A stretch of DNA of 10,783 nt from Octadecabacter sp. Its GTDB lineage: Bacteria; Pseudomonadota; Alphaproteobacteria; Rhodobacterales; Rhodobacteraceae. A program made the position numbers and the translations under genes. Positions 1 through 7,459 of this stretch are shown one piece after another. The first letter of the stretch is position 1, and every line of letters starts with the position of its first letter. Location: NCBI GenBank assembly GCA_003533975.1, contig DQCL01000090.1, positions 1 through 10,783 of the forward strand, read 5' to 3'. The notes beneath the pieces were generated by a model. It saw only the letters and a program-made list of their open reading frames with translations, did not search any database and was not told the DNA's origin.

Positions 1-642
1 GTCAGCAAAGGGTATTTGTATCGGATACTGAACAACCGCGTTTATATTGGTGAGGCGGTCCACAAGGGCGACAGTTATCCCGGCCAGCACAAAGGGATCA
101 TTCCGCGCAAACTCTGGGACAAGGTGCACGCCATTCTGACCGAGAGCCCGCGCAAACGCGCCAGCAATACCCGTGCGCAGACGCCAGCGCTTCTGAAAGG
201 CCTGCTCTGGGGACCGGATGGCGCTGCCTTCTCGCCAACGCACACACGCAAGAAGAACCGGCTCTACCGCTACTACGTCAGCCAGACGGTTCTGAGACAT
301 GGTGCCGGAACATGCCCGGTGGGCCGTGTGCCAGCCGCTGAAATAGAAGCTGCGGTGGTTGACCATCTGCGGGCGGTTTTTCGCCAGCCGGAAATCATCG
401 TCGGAACCTGGAAGGCGGCGAAGCGCACGGATCTCGAGATAAACGAGGACACCGTCCGCGAGGCGCTGACTCAGCTTGATCCGCTCTGGGACGAACTGTT
501 CCCCGCTGAACAGGCTCGCATTGTTCAGTTGCTGGTGGAACGCGTTGATATCGGTCTGGGCGGGTTGGATGTTCGCCTGCGTGTTGATGGGCTCAGCAGC
601 CTAGTTCAGGAAATGGCCCGCGACGTCGGGAAAGCGGCATGA
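1..642 (+). CDS. Large serine recombinase, C-terminal part (5' end outside window)
   Basis: The reading frame is open from base 1 (VSKGYLYRILNNRVYIGEAV...), so the TTG at 16 is not the true start and the protein is cut by the window edge. The segment YLYRILNNRVYIGE is typical of the Recombinase domain that follows the catalytic serine (resolvase) domain in large serine recombinases. A degenerate zinc-ribbon region follows (LLKGLLWGPDG to YYVSQTVLRHG); only one cysteine (GTCPVG) remains of the usual set. The C-terminal third (LDPLWDELFPAEQARIVQLLVERVDI) is the amphipathic helical tail common in these enzymes. Such enzymes integrate and excise phages and islands by serine-mediated strand exchange. 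The catalytic serine cannot be checked here. It overlaps the next gene by ATGA. It probably mobilises, or once mobilised, this island, but that link is inference. Confidence 0.9.
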   Translation, partial: VSKGYLYRILNNRVYIGEAVHKGDSYPGQHKGIIPRKLWDKVHAILTESPRKRASNTRAQTPALLKGLLWGPDGAAFSPTHTRKKNRLYRYYVSQTVLRHGAGTCPVGRVPAAEIEAAVVDHLRAVFRQPEIIVGTWKAAKRTDLEINEDTVREALTQLDPLWDELFPAEQARIVQLLVERVDIGLGGLDVRLRVDGLSSLVQEMARDVGKAA

Positions 643-1067
643 CCCGCCACAAGAACTCGGTGGAAACGATATCGGTGCATGTTCCGTTCACAATCCGCAA
701 ATACGGAGGCAGGAAGCAAGTGGTGACGCCCACAGATATTCCTGTCCAGCGTCCGCGTGCCGACGGCACGCTGGTCAAGGCGCTGGGGCGGGCGTTCCGC
801 TGGAAACGCATGCTGGAAAGCGGTGAGTTTGCGACCGTCAAGGAACTGGCGGAGCATGAGAAGCTGGGGTTTTCCTACATGACGCGGGTTCTGCGGCTCA
901 GCCTGTTGGCACCGGATATTGTTGAAGCGATCCTGGGGGGAGTGCAGCCGCCAGAGTTGACACTGGCAGCCCTGTTGGAGCCATTTCCGGCGGAATGGGA
1001 TGGGCAGTTCAAGACATACTCGATCAAGCCGCCCAATGCTTCCTCCCCGAACACATCGGAGACGTGA
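639..1067 (+). CDS. Small HTH partner protein of the recombinase
   Basis: This 142-residue protein starts at the ATG that overlaps the recombinase stop (ATGA, 639-642), so the pair is translationally coupled. I recognise it as the small protein often found directly downstream of alphaproteobacterial serine recombinases; its exact role is not established to my knowledge. An N-terminal basic segment (IRKYGGRKQVV) precedes a helical part (ALGRAFRWKRMLESGEFATV) and a ParB/KorB-like helix-turn-helix (VKELAEHEKLGFSYMTRVLR, residues about 67-86). DNA binding, perhaps as a directionality factor or repressor of recombination, is inference. The body ends with the family-like FPAEWDGQ (about residue 124). 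The remaining residues (FKTYSIKPPNASSPNTSET) are low in complexity and look unrelated to the family, as if the original 3' end had been replaced. Confidence 0.75.
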   Translation: MTRHKNSVETISVHVPFTIRKYGGRKQVVTPTDIPVQRPRADGTLVKALGRAFRWKRMLESGEFATVKELAEHEKLGFSYMTRVLRLSLLAPDIVEAILGGVQPPELTLAALLEPFPAEWDGQFKTYSIKPPNASSPNTSET

Positions 1068-1197
1068 ATCGTCAGCGGCTTCCGAGAGTTTTTCCGTGTT
1101 TTCGGCCTAGCTTTTTCGCTCCTTCACAGGGCATGATGTGCTATCAGGGAAATTCCAATGCCGTAACGGCCTGCAGATTCAACAAAGATTGGCAAAT

Positions 1198-2277
1198 ATG
1201 AGTTCATCATCGGACACAATGTTCAACTTCATCGAATTATTTGCTGGAATAGGCGGGCTGAGGATCGGCTTCGAAGCCATCGGAGGACGTTGTGTTTTTA
1301 CTTCCGAGTGGAACAAATTTGCGCAAGAGACCTACCGTGCAAATTTTCCCGAAGATGATCATGAAGTCTTTGGCGATATTACCAAAATAGACGAGAAGGA
1401 CATTCCGGAACACGATGTCCTCCTTGCAGGATTTCCGTGCCAGCCCTTCTCGATTGCCGGAGTATCCAAAAAAAATTCCCTTGGAAGGGCGCACGGTTTT
1501 GCCGACGAAACGCAAGGAACATTATTTTTCGACGTTGTACGCATTCTGAGGCATCACCGACCAAAAGCTTTTTTGTTGGAAAATGTAAAAAACCTTCTCA
1601 GCCATGACCGGGGAAATACCATGCGGGTAATTCTGCATGCGTTGGACGAGCTAGATTATGACGTCGACTATCGAGTGATCGATGCCCGGCACTGGGTCCC
1701 GCAGCACAGGGAGCGAATTTTCATCGTTGGATTCCGCCGGGACCACCCAACCAACTTCACCATGGATGATGTTGTTTTCCCGACTACTTCACCCCCGAAA
1801 CTTCGGGATATCCTGCATCCGGAGGATGGCTCCGAGATTGCCGAGGAGCCACACACCACAGGTGATCAGGCAAAGGTGGCCACGAAATACACCCTTACGC
1901 CGAAGCTCTGGGAGTACCTGCAGCGATACGCTGAAAAGCACAGGGCCAAAGGCAACGGTTTCGGCTTCGGAATTCGCGGCCCCGACGATGTGGCACGCAC
2001 ATTGTCTGCAAGATATTATAAGGATGGATCCGAAATTCTGATTGCGCAGGCAGATGGGATACCTCGTCGCCTGACACCACGGGAATGCGCGCGCCTGATG
2101 GGGTTTGACAGGCAGGGATCCAATCGTCCTTGGATAATTCCCGTATCGGACACACAGGCGTATCGCCAATTTGGAAATGCTGTTGCTGCACCGGCGGCGA
2201 CCGCCGTTGCCAAAGCCATGGAGCCTTGGTTGCGCAATACCGTAGCACTTAAAAAACCTCGCAAGAACATTGCCTGA
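1198..2277 (+). CDS. dcm: C5 cytosine-specific DNA methyltransferase (Dcm-like)
   Basis: It transfers a methyl group from S-adenosylmethionine to carbon 5 of cytosine at a specific DNA site. The conserved C5-methylase blocks appear in order: motif I ([11 protein letters not shown], residues 11-21, cofactor), motif IV (GFPCQPFS, catalytic Cys81), motif VI (ENV, 128-130), motif VIII (QHRER, 169-173), a recognition region of about 100 residues, motif IX ([14 protein letters not shown]) and motif X ([11 protein letters not shown]). From the ATG at 1198 the protein has 359 residues, a normal size for the family. An in-frame GTG at 1138 would add 20 unconserved residues, and an ATG at 1219 is also possible; none has a strong ribosome site. 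It heads a tightly packed operon with vsr, as expected for an enzyme that makes 5-methylcytosine. The EcoRII-like recognition protein downstream suggests a CCWGG-like target; that is inference. I see no clear promoter in 1068-1197. Confidence 0.95.
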   Translation: MSSSSDTMFNFIELFAGIGGLRIGFEAIGGRCVFTSEWNKFAQETYRANFPEDDHEVFGDITKIDEKDIPEHDVLLAGFPCQPFSIAGVSKKNSLGRAHGFADETQGTLFFDVVRILRHHRPKAFLLENVKNLLSHDRGNTMRVILHALDELDYDVDYRVIDARHWVPQHRERIFIVGFRRDHPTNFTMDDVVFPTTSPPKLRDILHPEDGSEIAEEPHTTGDQAKVATKYTLTPKLWEYLQRYAEKHRAKGNGFGFGIRGPDDVARTLSARYYKDGSEILIAQADGIPRRLTPRECARLMGFDRQGSNRPWIIPVSDTQAYRQFGNAVAAPAATAVAKAMEPWLRNTVALKKPRKNIA

Positions 2278-2773
2278 ACGAAGCGTAAAAGCACTCTCGC
2301 GTTCGGAAATGATGTCCCGCATTCGGAGCAAGGACACAAAACCGGAGCTTCTGATCCGCAGGGGCCTGCACGCTGCAGGCTTCAGATTTCGGCTTCACCG
2401 TCGCGATCTTCCCGGAAGCCCCGATCTTGTCCTTCGACGACATTGCGCCGTCATATTTGTGCATGGGTGTTTTTGGCATGCCCATGCGAAGTGCAAGAAC
2501 TTTAAAATGCCGCGTACCCGTGCCGAGTTTTGGAGGCACAAACTCTTGGCCAACAGGGAGCGGGATACCCGAAACATCCACACCCTTTTGGAGATGGGTT
2601 GGCGGGTGCTGGTGATATGGGAATGTGCAACCCGGAGAAAAAACACGGTTGAGCTCATCAACGGCATCACTCTGTGGTTGCAAAGTGCCGAGAAATTTGG
2701 AGAATTGGGCGCACAAGCCAAAGAAACTGAGGCAACGCTTCCCGAAAAACGGGAGCCAAGGACTATTGAATGA
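2270..2773 (+). CDS. vsr: Very short patch repair (Vsr) endonuclease
   Basis: Vsr nicks next to T:G mismatches that arise when 5-methylcytosine deaminates, starting very-short-patch repair. The protein has 167 residues against about 156 in E. coli. It carries the core LPGSPDLVL with Asp52, matching the E. coli catalytic Asp51 region (PGRPDF), then [16 protein letters not shown] (Cys67, His70, His72, Cys75), EFW, and [10 protein letters not shown] (Cys119); these residues fit the family's zinc and mismatch-binding sites. The start is a TTG inside the end of the methylase gene (8-base overlap). I choose it because the N-terminal helix [16 protein letters not shown] matches the family; the ATG at 2309 would cut this helix. 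About 18 residues beyond the usual C-terminus are charged and unassigned. It protects methylated sites from mutation here, or serves as a nicking effector, as proposed for Vsr in MORC-type loci. Confidence 0.94.
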   Translation: MPERSVKALSRSEMMSRIRSKDTKPELLIRRGLHAAGFRFRLHRRDLPGSPDLVLRRHCAVIFVHGCFWHAHAKCKNFKMPRTRAEFWRHKLLANRERDTRNIHTLLEMGWRVLVIWECATRRKNTVELINGITLWLQSAEKFGELGAQAKETEATLPEKREPRTIE

Positions 2774-4413
2774 GCAGAGATTTGATTAATGAACCGGATG
2801 CCCCCCGGCTGATAAATGGGCTTCGTGACACGGGATACAATTTTCGTACCGCGGCAGCCGACATCATCGACAATTCCATTGCCGCGGGCGCAACGCTGAT
2901 AAATGCGTCAGTTGATCTGCACCAAGATGGCAAGAAATTTGTGTATTTTGGCGACAATGGCTCGGGTATGGATGCAGACGGAGTGTTCATGGCCATGCGC
3001 TACGGCGCACCAAAAAGAGATAATCCCGAAAGTTTAGGCAAGTTCGGCCTTGGGCTTAAGACCGCCTCCACTTCCGTATGTCGCCAATTCACAGTCATAT
3101 CAAGAAAGTCCGGTGACGCCGGGTTCAATAAGCTCACGTGGGATCTCGATCATGTCGAAAACACCGGACAGTGGGAGATGTGCCAGACATCGGTTGAACC
3201 GGATGAAGAAGAGGCCTTTGATGAACTGTGCGGTTCAGGCTCCGGTACCCTTGTAATCTGGTCGAAATGCGACCGTATCCTTACAAAGAACTATGATGAA
3301 CCCGGCGGTGCAAAAGAAAAAGCTGCCGTCAAGCGTTTGGCAGAAGGTCTCAGATCACACATCGGCATGATCTACCATCGTTTCCTGGACCAATCCGATG
3401 AGCGGGAGCGCTACATCGAAATCGCGGTAGATGGCCAAATTGCTCAGCCATGGGACCCGTTCTTCAAGAAGAAATCCGAACAGGTCCTCTCGAAAACTGC
3501 GCAAGCAATGGAAATCCAAGTCGAAGATGAAAGCACTCATGAGGCTCAGGTGGCAGCTTGGATCCTGCCACACAGCGATGACTTGGCGGATGATGAAAAG
3601 AAAAAGGTTCGGATTTCGAACCAAGGCCAAGGTTTCTATATTTATCGCGAAGGCCGACTCATTAGCAACGGAGGGTGGTTGAGCGTGTTCGGTGGGCTGG
3701 ACCCACACATGTCCCTGCTTCGTGTCGAATTCGACTTCGGCCACGAACTTGACGAAGCTTTTTCCATAGACGTCAAGAAATCCCGTATCCTACTGGATCC
3801 GGCGTTGTCTGAGTACTTGGGGAATCTTCTTGCACCCGCACGACGCGAGGCAAACCTTCGTTACCGCAAGAAAACACAGAAGGCTGCTGCCGCCGCCAGA
3901 ATTGACCACAAGTCGGCGAACAATGCCGTTGCGGGCACGCCGAATACACGAAAGGCAAATGTCGAGGATACGGATGTCAGTTCCCAGACGGCTGTAGTCA
4001 CCAACAATCGGGGCAGCCGGATCAAGATCCGACAAAAAATTGAAAACAATGTTGATCCGGCAAACCTGTACATACAGCCGGTTGAGACGATCACATCAGG
4101 AGATCTGTGGGAACCCAGTTACCGCAGTGCGGGCGATGCGGGCCATGTAGGGGCAGTGTTGCTGAACAAGCATCATGACTTCTACCAGAAAATATACCTG
4201 AGGGCCGCCGACAGCGGCTATTCGGTTCAGGGAATGGATCTCTTGCTCTGGGCTTTTGCCATGGCCGAACAAAACAATACCAATGAAGAATTAGCAGCCA
4301 TTTTTGCGGACATACGCGAAGAGGTTTCATCAAACCTGCGCAAACTGCTTCGTGATCTGTCCACCCCGGATTCAGAGGATATTGGCGACGTTATCGGGGA
4401 AGACGGCACGTGA
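2770..4413 (+). CDS. MORC/MutL-like GHKL ATPase
   Basis: This 547-residue protein has a GHKL (Bergerat) ATP-binding domain: N-box DIIDNS (Asp31, Asn35), G1 box GDNGSGMD (62-68), then MRYGAPKR and the G2 box LGKFGLGLKTAS (89-100). A second, S5-like domain includes SIDVKKSRILLDP with Lys336/Lys337, fitting the conserved lysine that completes the ATP site in MORC and MutL proteins. A charged linker (about 360-420, RRKKTQKAAAAARIDHK) leads to a C-terminal helical domain (about 458-540, with LLWAFAMAEQNN and IREEVSSNLRKLL). Proteins of this class dimerise on ATP binding and can clamp or compact DNA; in bacteria they occur in restriction-modification-like operons. An AAGGA ribosome site at 2758-2762 lies 7 bases before the ATG, which overlaps the vsr stop. 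A role as ATP-driven DNA clamp is inferred from family and context. Confidence 0.88.
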   Translation: MSRDLINEPDAPRLINGLRDTGYNFRTAAADIIDNSIAAGATLINASVDLHQDGKKFVYFGDNGSGMDADGVFMAMRYGAPKRDNPESLGKFGLGLKTASTSVCRQFTVISRKSGDAGFNKLTWDLDHVENTGQWEMCQTSVEPDEEEAFDELCGSGSGTLVIWSKCDRILTKNYDEPGGAKEKAAVKRLAEGLRSHIGMIYHRFLDQSDERERYIEIAVDGQIAQPWDPFFKKKSEQVLSKTAQAMEIQVEDESTHEAQVAAWILPHSDDLADDEKKKVRISNQGQGFYIYREGRLISNGGWLSVFGGLDPHMSLLRVEFDFGHELDEAFSIDVKKSRILLDPALSEYLGNLLAPARREANLRYRKKTQKAAAAARIDHKSANNAVAGTPNTRKANVEDTDVSSQTAVVTNNRGSRIKIRQKIENNVDPANLYIQPVETITSGDLWEPSYRSAGDAGHVGAVLLNKHHDFYQKIYLRAADSGYSVQGMDLLLWAFAMAEQNNTNEELAAIFADIREEVSSNLRKLLRDLSTPDSEDIGDVIGEDGT

Positions 4414-4414
4414 G

Positions 4415-5233
4415 ATGCTCAAGAATCATACAGACCTGATCTCATCAGAAATTGCAGAAGGTACGGGGGCTGGAATTGCGCTGGCCACACGCCCTGACGG
4501 ACTCCGCACCGGTCTCAGTATCTGGTTCAGTGATCTGGAAAGAAATCAAGGGCCCGTCATCGAACTGAAACCAAAGGGGCTCAAGTCGCACCGGGTTGAA
4601 TTGCGGTTTGGAAATTTCGCACGCCAGATCATCAACCAGATTTCCGAGGCACCAGACGAAGACATGAATCTTGCGCGATCCTTGATCGAAAGCATCAAGG
4701 CCGAGGCTCAAGTGGAAATACCGGGACAGGCAATGGATTCCTGGTTGGTTTCCGATGGCGGGTTTCGCATGCACGCGACGCTCAGGCATGCCGAAAGCTC
4801 TGATAACCCAGATGCCATGATTGCAACCTGCAGGGAAGTAATTGTGCCAATGATGGCCGCAATGGCAGAACTCATCGGGTACGATGTTGTGCTAGATGAG
4901 GACGAAGACGGGGCCTTGGAAGGGACTGTAACTAAACGGGAAATTGTGAAGCGCGAACGTAACCCGAGAAACAGGCTACTGTGTTTGCGCATTCATGGCC
5001 ATACGTGCAAATCCTGTGGTCTGACGCCTTCGATGCTTTACGGATCCGCGGGCTCAATCATTGAGGTTCATCATTTGCAACCGCTTTCATCGTTAGGAGA
5101 GCCACGCAAATACGACCCGCGGACAGACCTGGCACCGCTTTGCCCCAACTGCCACCGTGCCGTGCACACCCGAAAACCGATCCCGTACTCAATCCCGGAA
5201 CTCCAAAGCTTGATGGGTGAACATGTCGATTGA
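4415..5233 (+). CDS. HNH endonuclease (McrA-like)
   Basis: The reading frame is open further upstream, but the ATG at 4415, one base after the ATPase stop, gives a 272-residue protein that begins MLKNHTDLISSEIAEG and fits the operon spacing. The C-terminal domain is a zinc-containing HNH nuclease: CKSCG (Cys198, Cys201), EVHHLQPLS (His219, His220), DLAPLCPNCHRAVH (Cys243, Cys246, His247, His251). His219 or His220 would be the general base, as in McrA-type enzymes. The N-terminal 180 residues (WFSDLERNQGPVIELKPKG, SHRVELRFGNFARQIINQIS) match nothing I can name and may bind DNA or partners. It is the most obvious DNA-cutting subunit of the locus. An acidic run (DEDEDG, about residue 165) separates the two parts. 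GGGGA at 4396-4400 is rather far from the start to be a good ribosome site, so reinitiation after the ATPase is likely. Confidence 0.88.
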   Translation: MLKNHTDLISSEIAEGTGAGIALATRPDGLRTGLSIWFSDLERNQGPVIELKPKGLKSHRVELRFGNFARQIINQISEAPDEDMNLARSLIESIKAEAQVEIPGQAMDSWLVSDGGFRMHATLRHAESSDNPDAMIATCREVIVPMMAAMAELIGYDVVLDEDEDGALEGTVTKREIVKRERNPRNRLLCLRIHGHTCKSCGLTPSMLYGSAGSIIEVHHLQPLSSLGEPRKYDPRTDLAPLCPNCHRAVHTRKPIPYSIPELQSLMGEHVD

Positions 5234-7046
5234 TCCTACCCTGTTGCCACCGCGTTTTGCGGATTTGAGCAAGGATCTGCCACCGGGCCTTCGGGTGAGC
5301 GAGCGTGTGCTCGACCCTGTCGTGATTTTGGAAAAACACGAGGGACGGCTGGTTGCGAGACTGGCTGCCCGCCGGACGGTTCGGGGTGCCGAAAAGCTCA
5401 TCCCCGCACCAGCCAACGATTATGACTGGGTATTGGATGGTGACATCATCAGGCCCCTTCCGAAAGACGTGTCAGAAGCCCTGATCGCCAAGCTGGGGCC
5501 GGATCTCTCACAGGATGTCAAATATGGCATGCTGCGCGAGCAATTGGCTGAAGTTGACCCGGACATCGAATTGCGGCTTTCAGACACGGTCCTTGAAACC
5601 GGAACATCCGCTGCAGAGCGGTGCCCCGGAGATATCGAGATCGAAGGCTTGGATGCCCAGCTCTACCCTTACCAAGCGAAGGGCGTCGCTTGGATGTCGG
5701 GTACTGCTAATTCACATGGCGGCCTGATCCTTGCGGACGAAATGGGTCTGGGAAAAACTCTTCAGATCATCGCCTTGCTGATGATGGAGGTTCCGGAAGA
5801 GAGCGCTCCGGCCCTTATTATCTGCCCAACCAGCCTCATTGCGAACTGGGTTCGGGAAATAAGGCGGTTCGCTCCATCGCTTTCCATTCTTGTCCACCGC
5901 GGCCCGGAAAGAGCCGGAACCTTCAGGGGACTGCAGGTCACCAATGTTGTGATCACCACCTACGATACAATGGTGAACGACATTTCGATCTTTGCCGCAT
6001 TCGAGTGGTCTTGGGTAATTAGCGATGAGGCACAGGCGATCAAGAATCCGCATTCAGCTCGTAGAAAAAACGTCGCCACCATCCCGCGTCGAAAAACCAT
6101 TCCGATGACGGGAACACCAGTAGAAAACAGTTTGGCGGACCTGTGGTCCCTAGCTGATTTCGCCGTTCCCGGAGTGCTGGGTGATTTGCGAGCATTCCAA
6201 GAAAGATACCCCGACGGGATCGAAACGGCCAGGGAAGTTGCCGAAATCGTTGGCCCTATCATGATCAAGAGAAGAGTTTCCGATGTTGCGGCTGACTTAC
6301 CTGAACGGATCGACATCGATGTCCCGCTTGAAATGGAAGACGACCTTGTTGACCACTACGAATACGTCCGTGAGGCAACCTTGGCGAAATATCCGGTTGC
6401 AGGCGCACTTGTTGCAACACTTCAGCTTCAGCTTGTTTGTGCACATCCTTGGCTCAGGGCAAACAAGGATGAAAATGATGAAGGCGAAGGCACAATCATT
6501 GATGCGAATGCCGGACTGCCACTTGTCAATACCAAGGTGGAGCGTGCTTTGGCTCTGATCGGCGAGGCCTTTAGCAATGGGAAAAAGATCTTGGTTTTTG
6601 CACTGTTCAACAGGTTGGGCGATATACTGCGACAGGCAGGCAAGGATTTGCCCGATGCATACTGGGGAGCAATCAACGGAAGCACCCCGCAAGAGGACCG
6701 CCAGGGGATCATTGATGAATTCGGTGCCCATGAAGGACCGGCGATCCTTGTCCTCAACCCGAAAGCGGCGGGGGCCGGACTGAATATTACTGCGGCCACC
6801 GTCGTCATACACATGACCCCGGTCTGGAACCCAGCTCTGGAGGCTCAGGCAAGCGCCCGGGCCCACAGAAGAGGCCAAACACTGCCGGTAACGATTTATA
6901 GGCTCTACTATGAGGATACCATAGAAAGGGTCATGCTCGACCGTTCCGCATGGAAGAATGAAATGGGAAATGAAATTGTGCCGGTCTCAAACCGAGATGA
7001 AGAAGACCTTGAAAAAGCCATCCATATCAGCCCGAGGAAAAAATGA
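5223..7046 (+). CDS. SNF2-family DNA-dependent ATPase (DEAQ variant)
   Basis: This is a superfamily 2 translocase of the Swi2/Snf2 group, expected to move along duplex DNA with ATP. After about 145 unassigned residues come LYPYQAKGVAWM (147-158), Walker A DEMGLGKT (Lys178), motif Ia ALIICPTSLIANW, motif II SDEAQAIKN (Asp268-Gln271, DEAQ rather than the usual DEAH), motif III MTGTPVENSL, the Snf2-type LPERIDIDV, motif IV KILVFALFN, motif V NPKAAGAGLNIT and motif VI QASARAHRRGQ (542-552). It has about 607 residues, compact for the family, with no extra nuclease domain visible. I choose the ATG at 5223, with GGGTGA just upstream; a GTG at 5217 would add two residues. It overlaps the HNH gene by 11 bases. 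It probably powers DNA scanning or remodelling for the HNH and MORC proteins, which is inference. Confidence 0.94.
   Translation: MSIDPTLLPPRFADLSKDLPPGLRVSERVLDPVVILEKHEGRLVARLAARRTVRGAEKLIPAPANDYDWVLDGDIIRPLPKDVSEALIAKLGPDLSQDVKYGMLREQLAEVDPDIELRLSDTVLETGTSAAERCPGDIEIEGLDAQLYPYQAKGVAWMSGTANSHGGLILADEMGLGKTLQIIALLMMEVPEESAPALIICPTSLIANWVREIRRFAPSLSILVHRGPERAGTFRGLQVTNVVITTYDTMVNDISIFAAFEWSWVISDEAQAIKNPHSARRKNVATIPRRKTIPMTGTPVENSLADLWSLADFAVPGVLGDLRAFQERYPDGIETAREVAEIVGPIMIKRRVSDVAADLPERIDIDVPLEMEDDLVDHYEYVREATLAKYPVAGALVATLQLQLVCAHPWLRANKDENDEGEGTIIDANAGLPLVNTKVERALALIGEAFSNGKKILVFALFNRLGDILRQAGKDLPDAYWGAINGSTPQEDRQGIIDEFGAHEGPAILVLNPKAAGAGLNITAATVVIHMTPVWNPALEAQASARAHRRGQTLPVTIYRLYYEDTIERVMLDRSAWKNEMGNEIVPVSNRDEEDLEKAIHISPRKK
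7034..7037 (+). promoter_or_regulatory. Ribosome binding site for the EcoRII-N-like gene
   Basis: GAGG lies 5 bases before the ATG at 7043, inside the 3' end of the SNF2 gene. It supports that start, which also forms an ATGA overlap with the SNF2 stop. Confidence 0.6.
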
Positions 7047-7459
7047 CACGGCAAGCATTCCGCAAAATACTGAGTGCCAACGACACTGGCCAAACCAAAA
7101 GCCATCAGGCTGGAATGCTGATACCCAAGGGGGACAGCGAATTCCGCGATTTTCTGGGCAGCCTGGACCCCGGCGTCAAGAACCCCCGCCGCGCGATCGT
7201 TTGTCTGGATGACGATGGTGAAAAACTGGAACTTCAATACATTTACTACAACAATAAACTGCACGACGAACGGGGTACCCGAAATGAATATCGCCTCACC
7301 TGCCTAACGGCCTACTTGCGCCAGAACGGTGCCCGCGCCGGAGATGAGGTTGAGATCTCAAAGGATGATGATGAGCCGTTTTACCGCATTTTCTTCATTC
7401 CTCAGGCACAGACTCTTCCCACTAAAATTCTCCTCCGGGGCTGGAGGCGCGTACATTGA
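7043..7459 (+). CDS. Stand-alone EcoRII N-terminal-like (B3-fold) DNA recognition protein
   Basis: The 138-residue protein resembles the N-terminal domain of the restriction enzyme EcoRII, which binds CCWGG through a B3-like pseudobarrel. Two landmarks stand out: FRKILSANDTGQTKSHQAG (residues 6-24), close to the EcoRII segment KRLSANDTGATGGHQVG, and IYYNNKLHDERGTRNEYR (67-84), close to EcoRII IYYNSRHFGKTRNEKR, the part that reads DNA bases. The EcoRII catalytic PD-(D/E)XK domain is absent and the gene ends soon after the recognition fold, so I read it as a specificity subunit without nuclease activity. The Lys after TRNE in EcoRII is Tyr83 here, so the exact target may differ. It overlaps the SNF2 gene (ATGA) and the next gene (TTGA). 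The last 14 residues (LPTKILLRGWRRVH) closely match the end of the next protein. EcoRII homology is from memory; confidence is high for the first motif. Confidence 0.85.
   Translation: MTRQAFRKILSANDTGQTKSHQAGMLIPKGDSEFRDFLGSLDPGVKNPRRAIVCLDDDGEKLELQYIYYNNKLHDERGTRNEYRLTCLTAYLRQNGARAGDEVEISKDDDEPFYRIFFIPQAQTLPTKILLRGWRRVH
7415..7456 (+). repeat. C-terminal tail shared with the next protein, copy 1 (protein level)
   Basis: These codons specify the last 14 residues of the EcoRII-N-like protein, LPTKILLRGWRRVH. They line up without gaps with LPQRVVLRGFHRTH at the end of the 751-residue protein: 7 identities (L, P, L, R, G, R, H) plus conservative K/R, I/V, L/V and W/F pairs. Codons differ at most positions, so this is protein-level similarity and not a recent DNA repeat. 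Confidence 0.7.
7443..7447 (+). promoter_or_regulatory. Shine-Dalgarno site deciding the TTG start at 7456
   Basis: GGAGG sits 8 bases before the TTG at 7456, within the last codons of the preceding gene. It is the strongest ribosome site of the operon and makes the TTG, which overlaps the previous stop as TTGA, the likely start of the 751-residue protein. Confidence 0.75.

Noticed and set aside
1148..1169. GGAAATTCC and CCGTAACGG short symmetric motifs before the methylase as operators
   Set aside because: Too short and isolated to support an operator call without conservation data.
1138..1197. GTG start extending the methylase by 20 residues
   Set aside because: The added residues match nothing in C5 methylases and motif I already lies at a usual distance from the ATG at 1198.
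1789..2337. Long minus-strand ORF of 182 codons opposite the methylase
   Set aside because: No recognisable domain, and the + strand here carries conserved methylase motifs IX and X.
2249..2716. Minus-strand ORF of 155 codons opposite vsr
   Set aside because: It mirrors the Vsr coding frame and shows no family signal.
4304..4414. Upstream extension of the HNH gene inside the ATPase gene
   Set aside because: It overlaps the conserved ATPase C-terminus; the ATG at 4415 directly after the ATPase stop is more consistent with the operon spacing.
6297..6878. Minus-strand ORF of 193 codons opposite the SNF2 gene
   Set aside because: A shadow of the conserved helicase C-terminal half, with cysteine-rich implausible protein.
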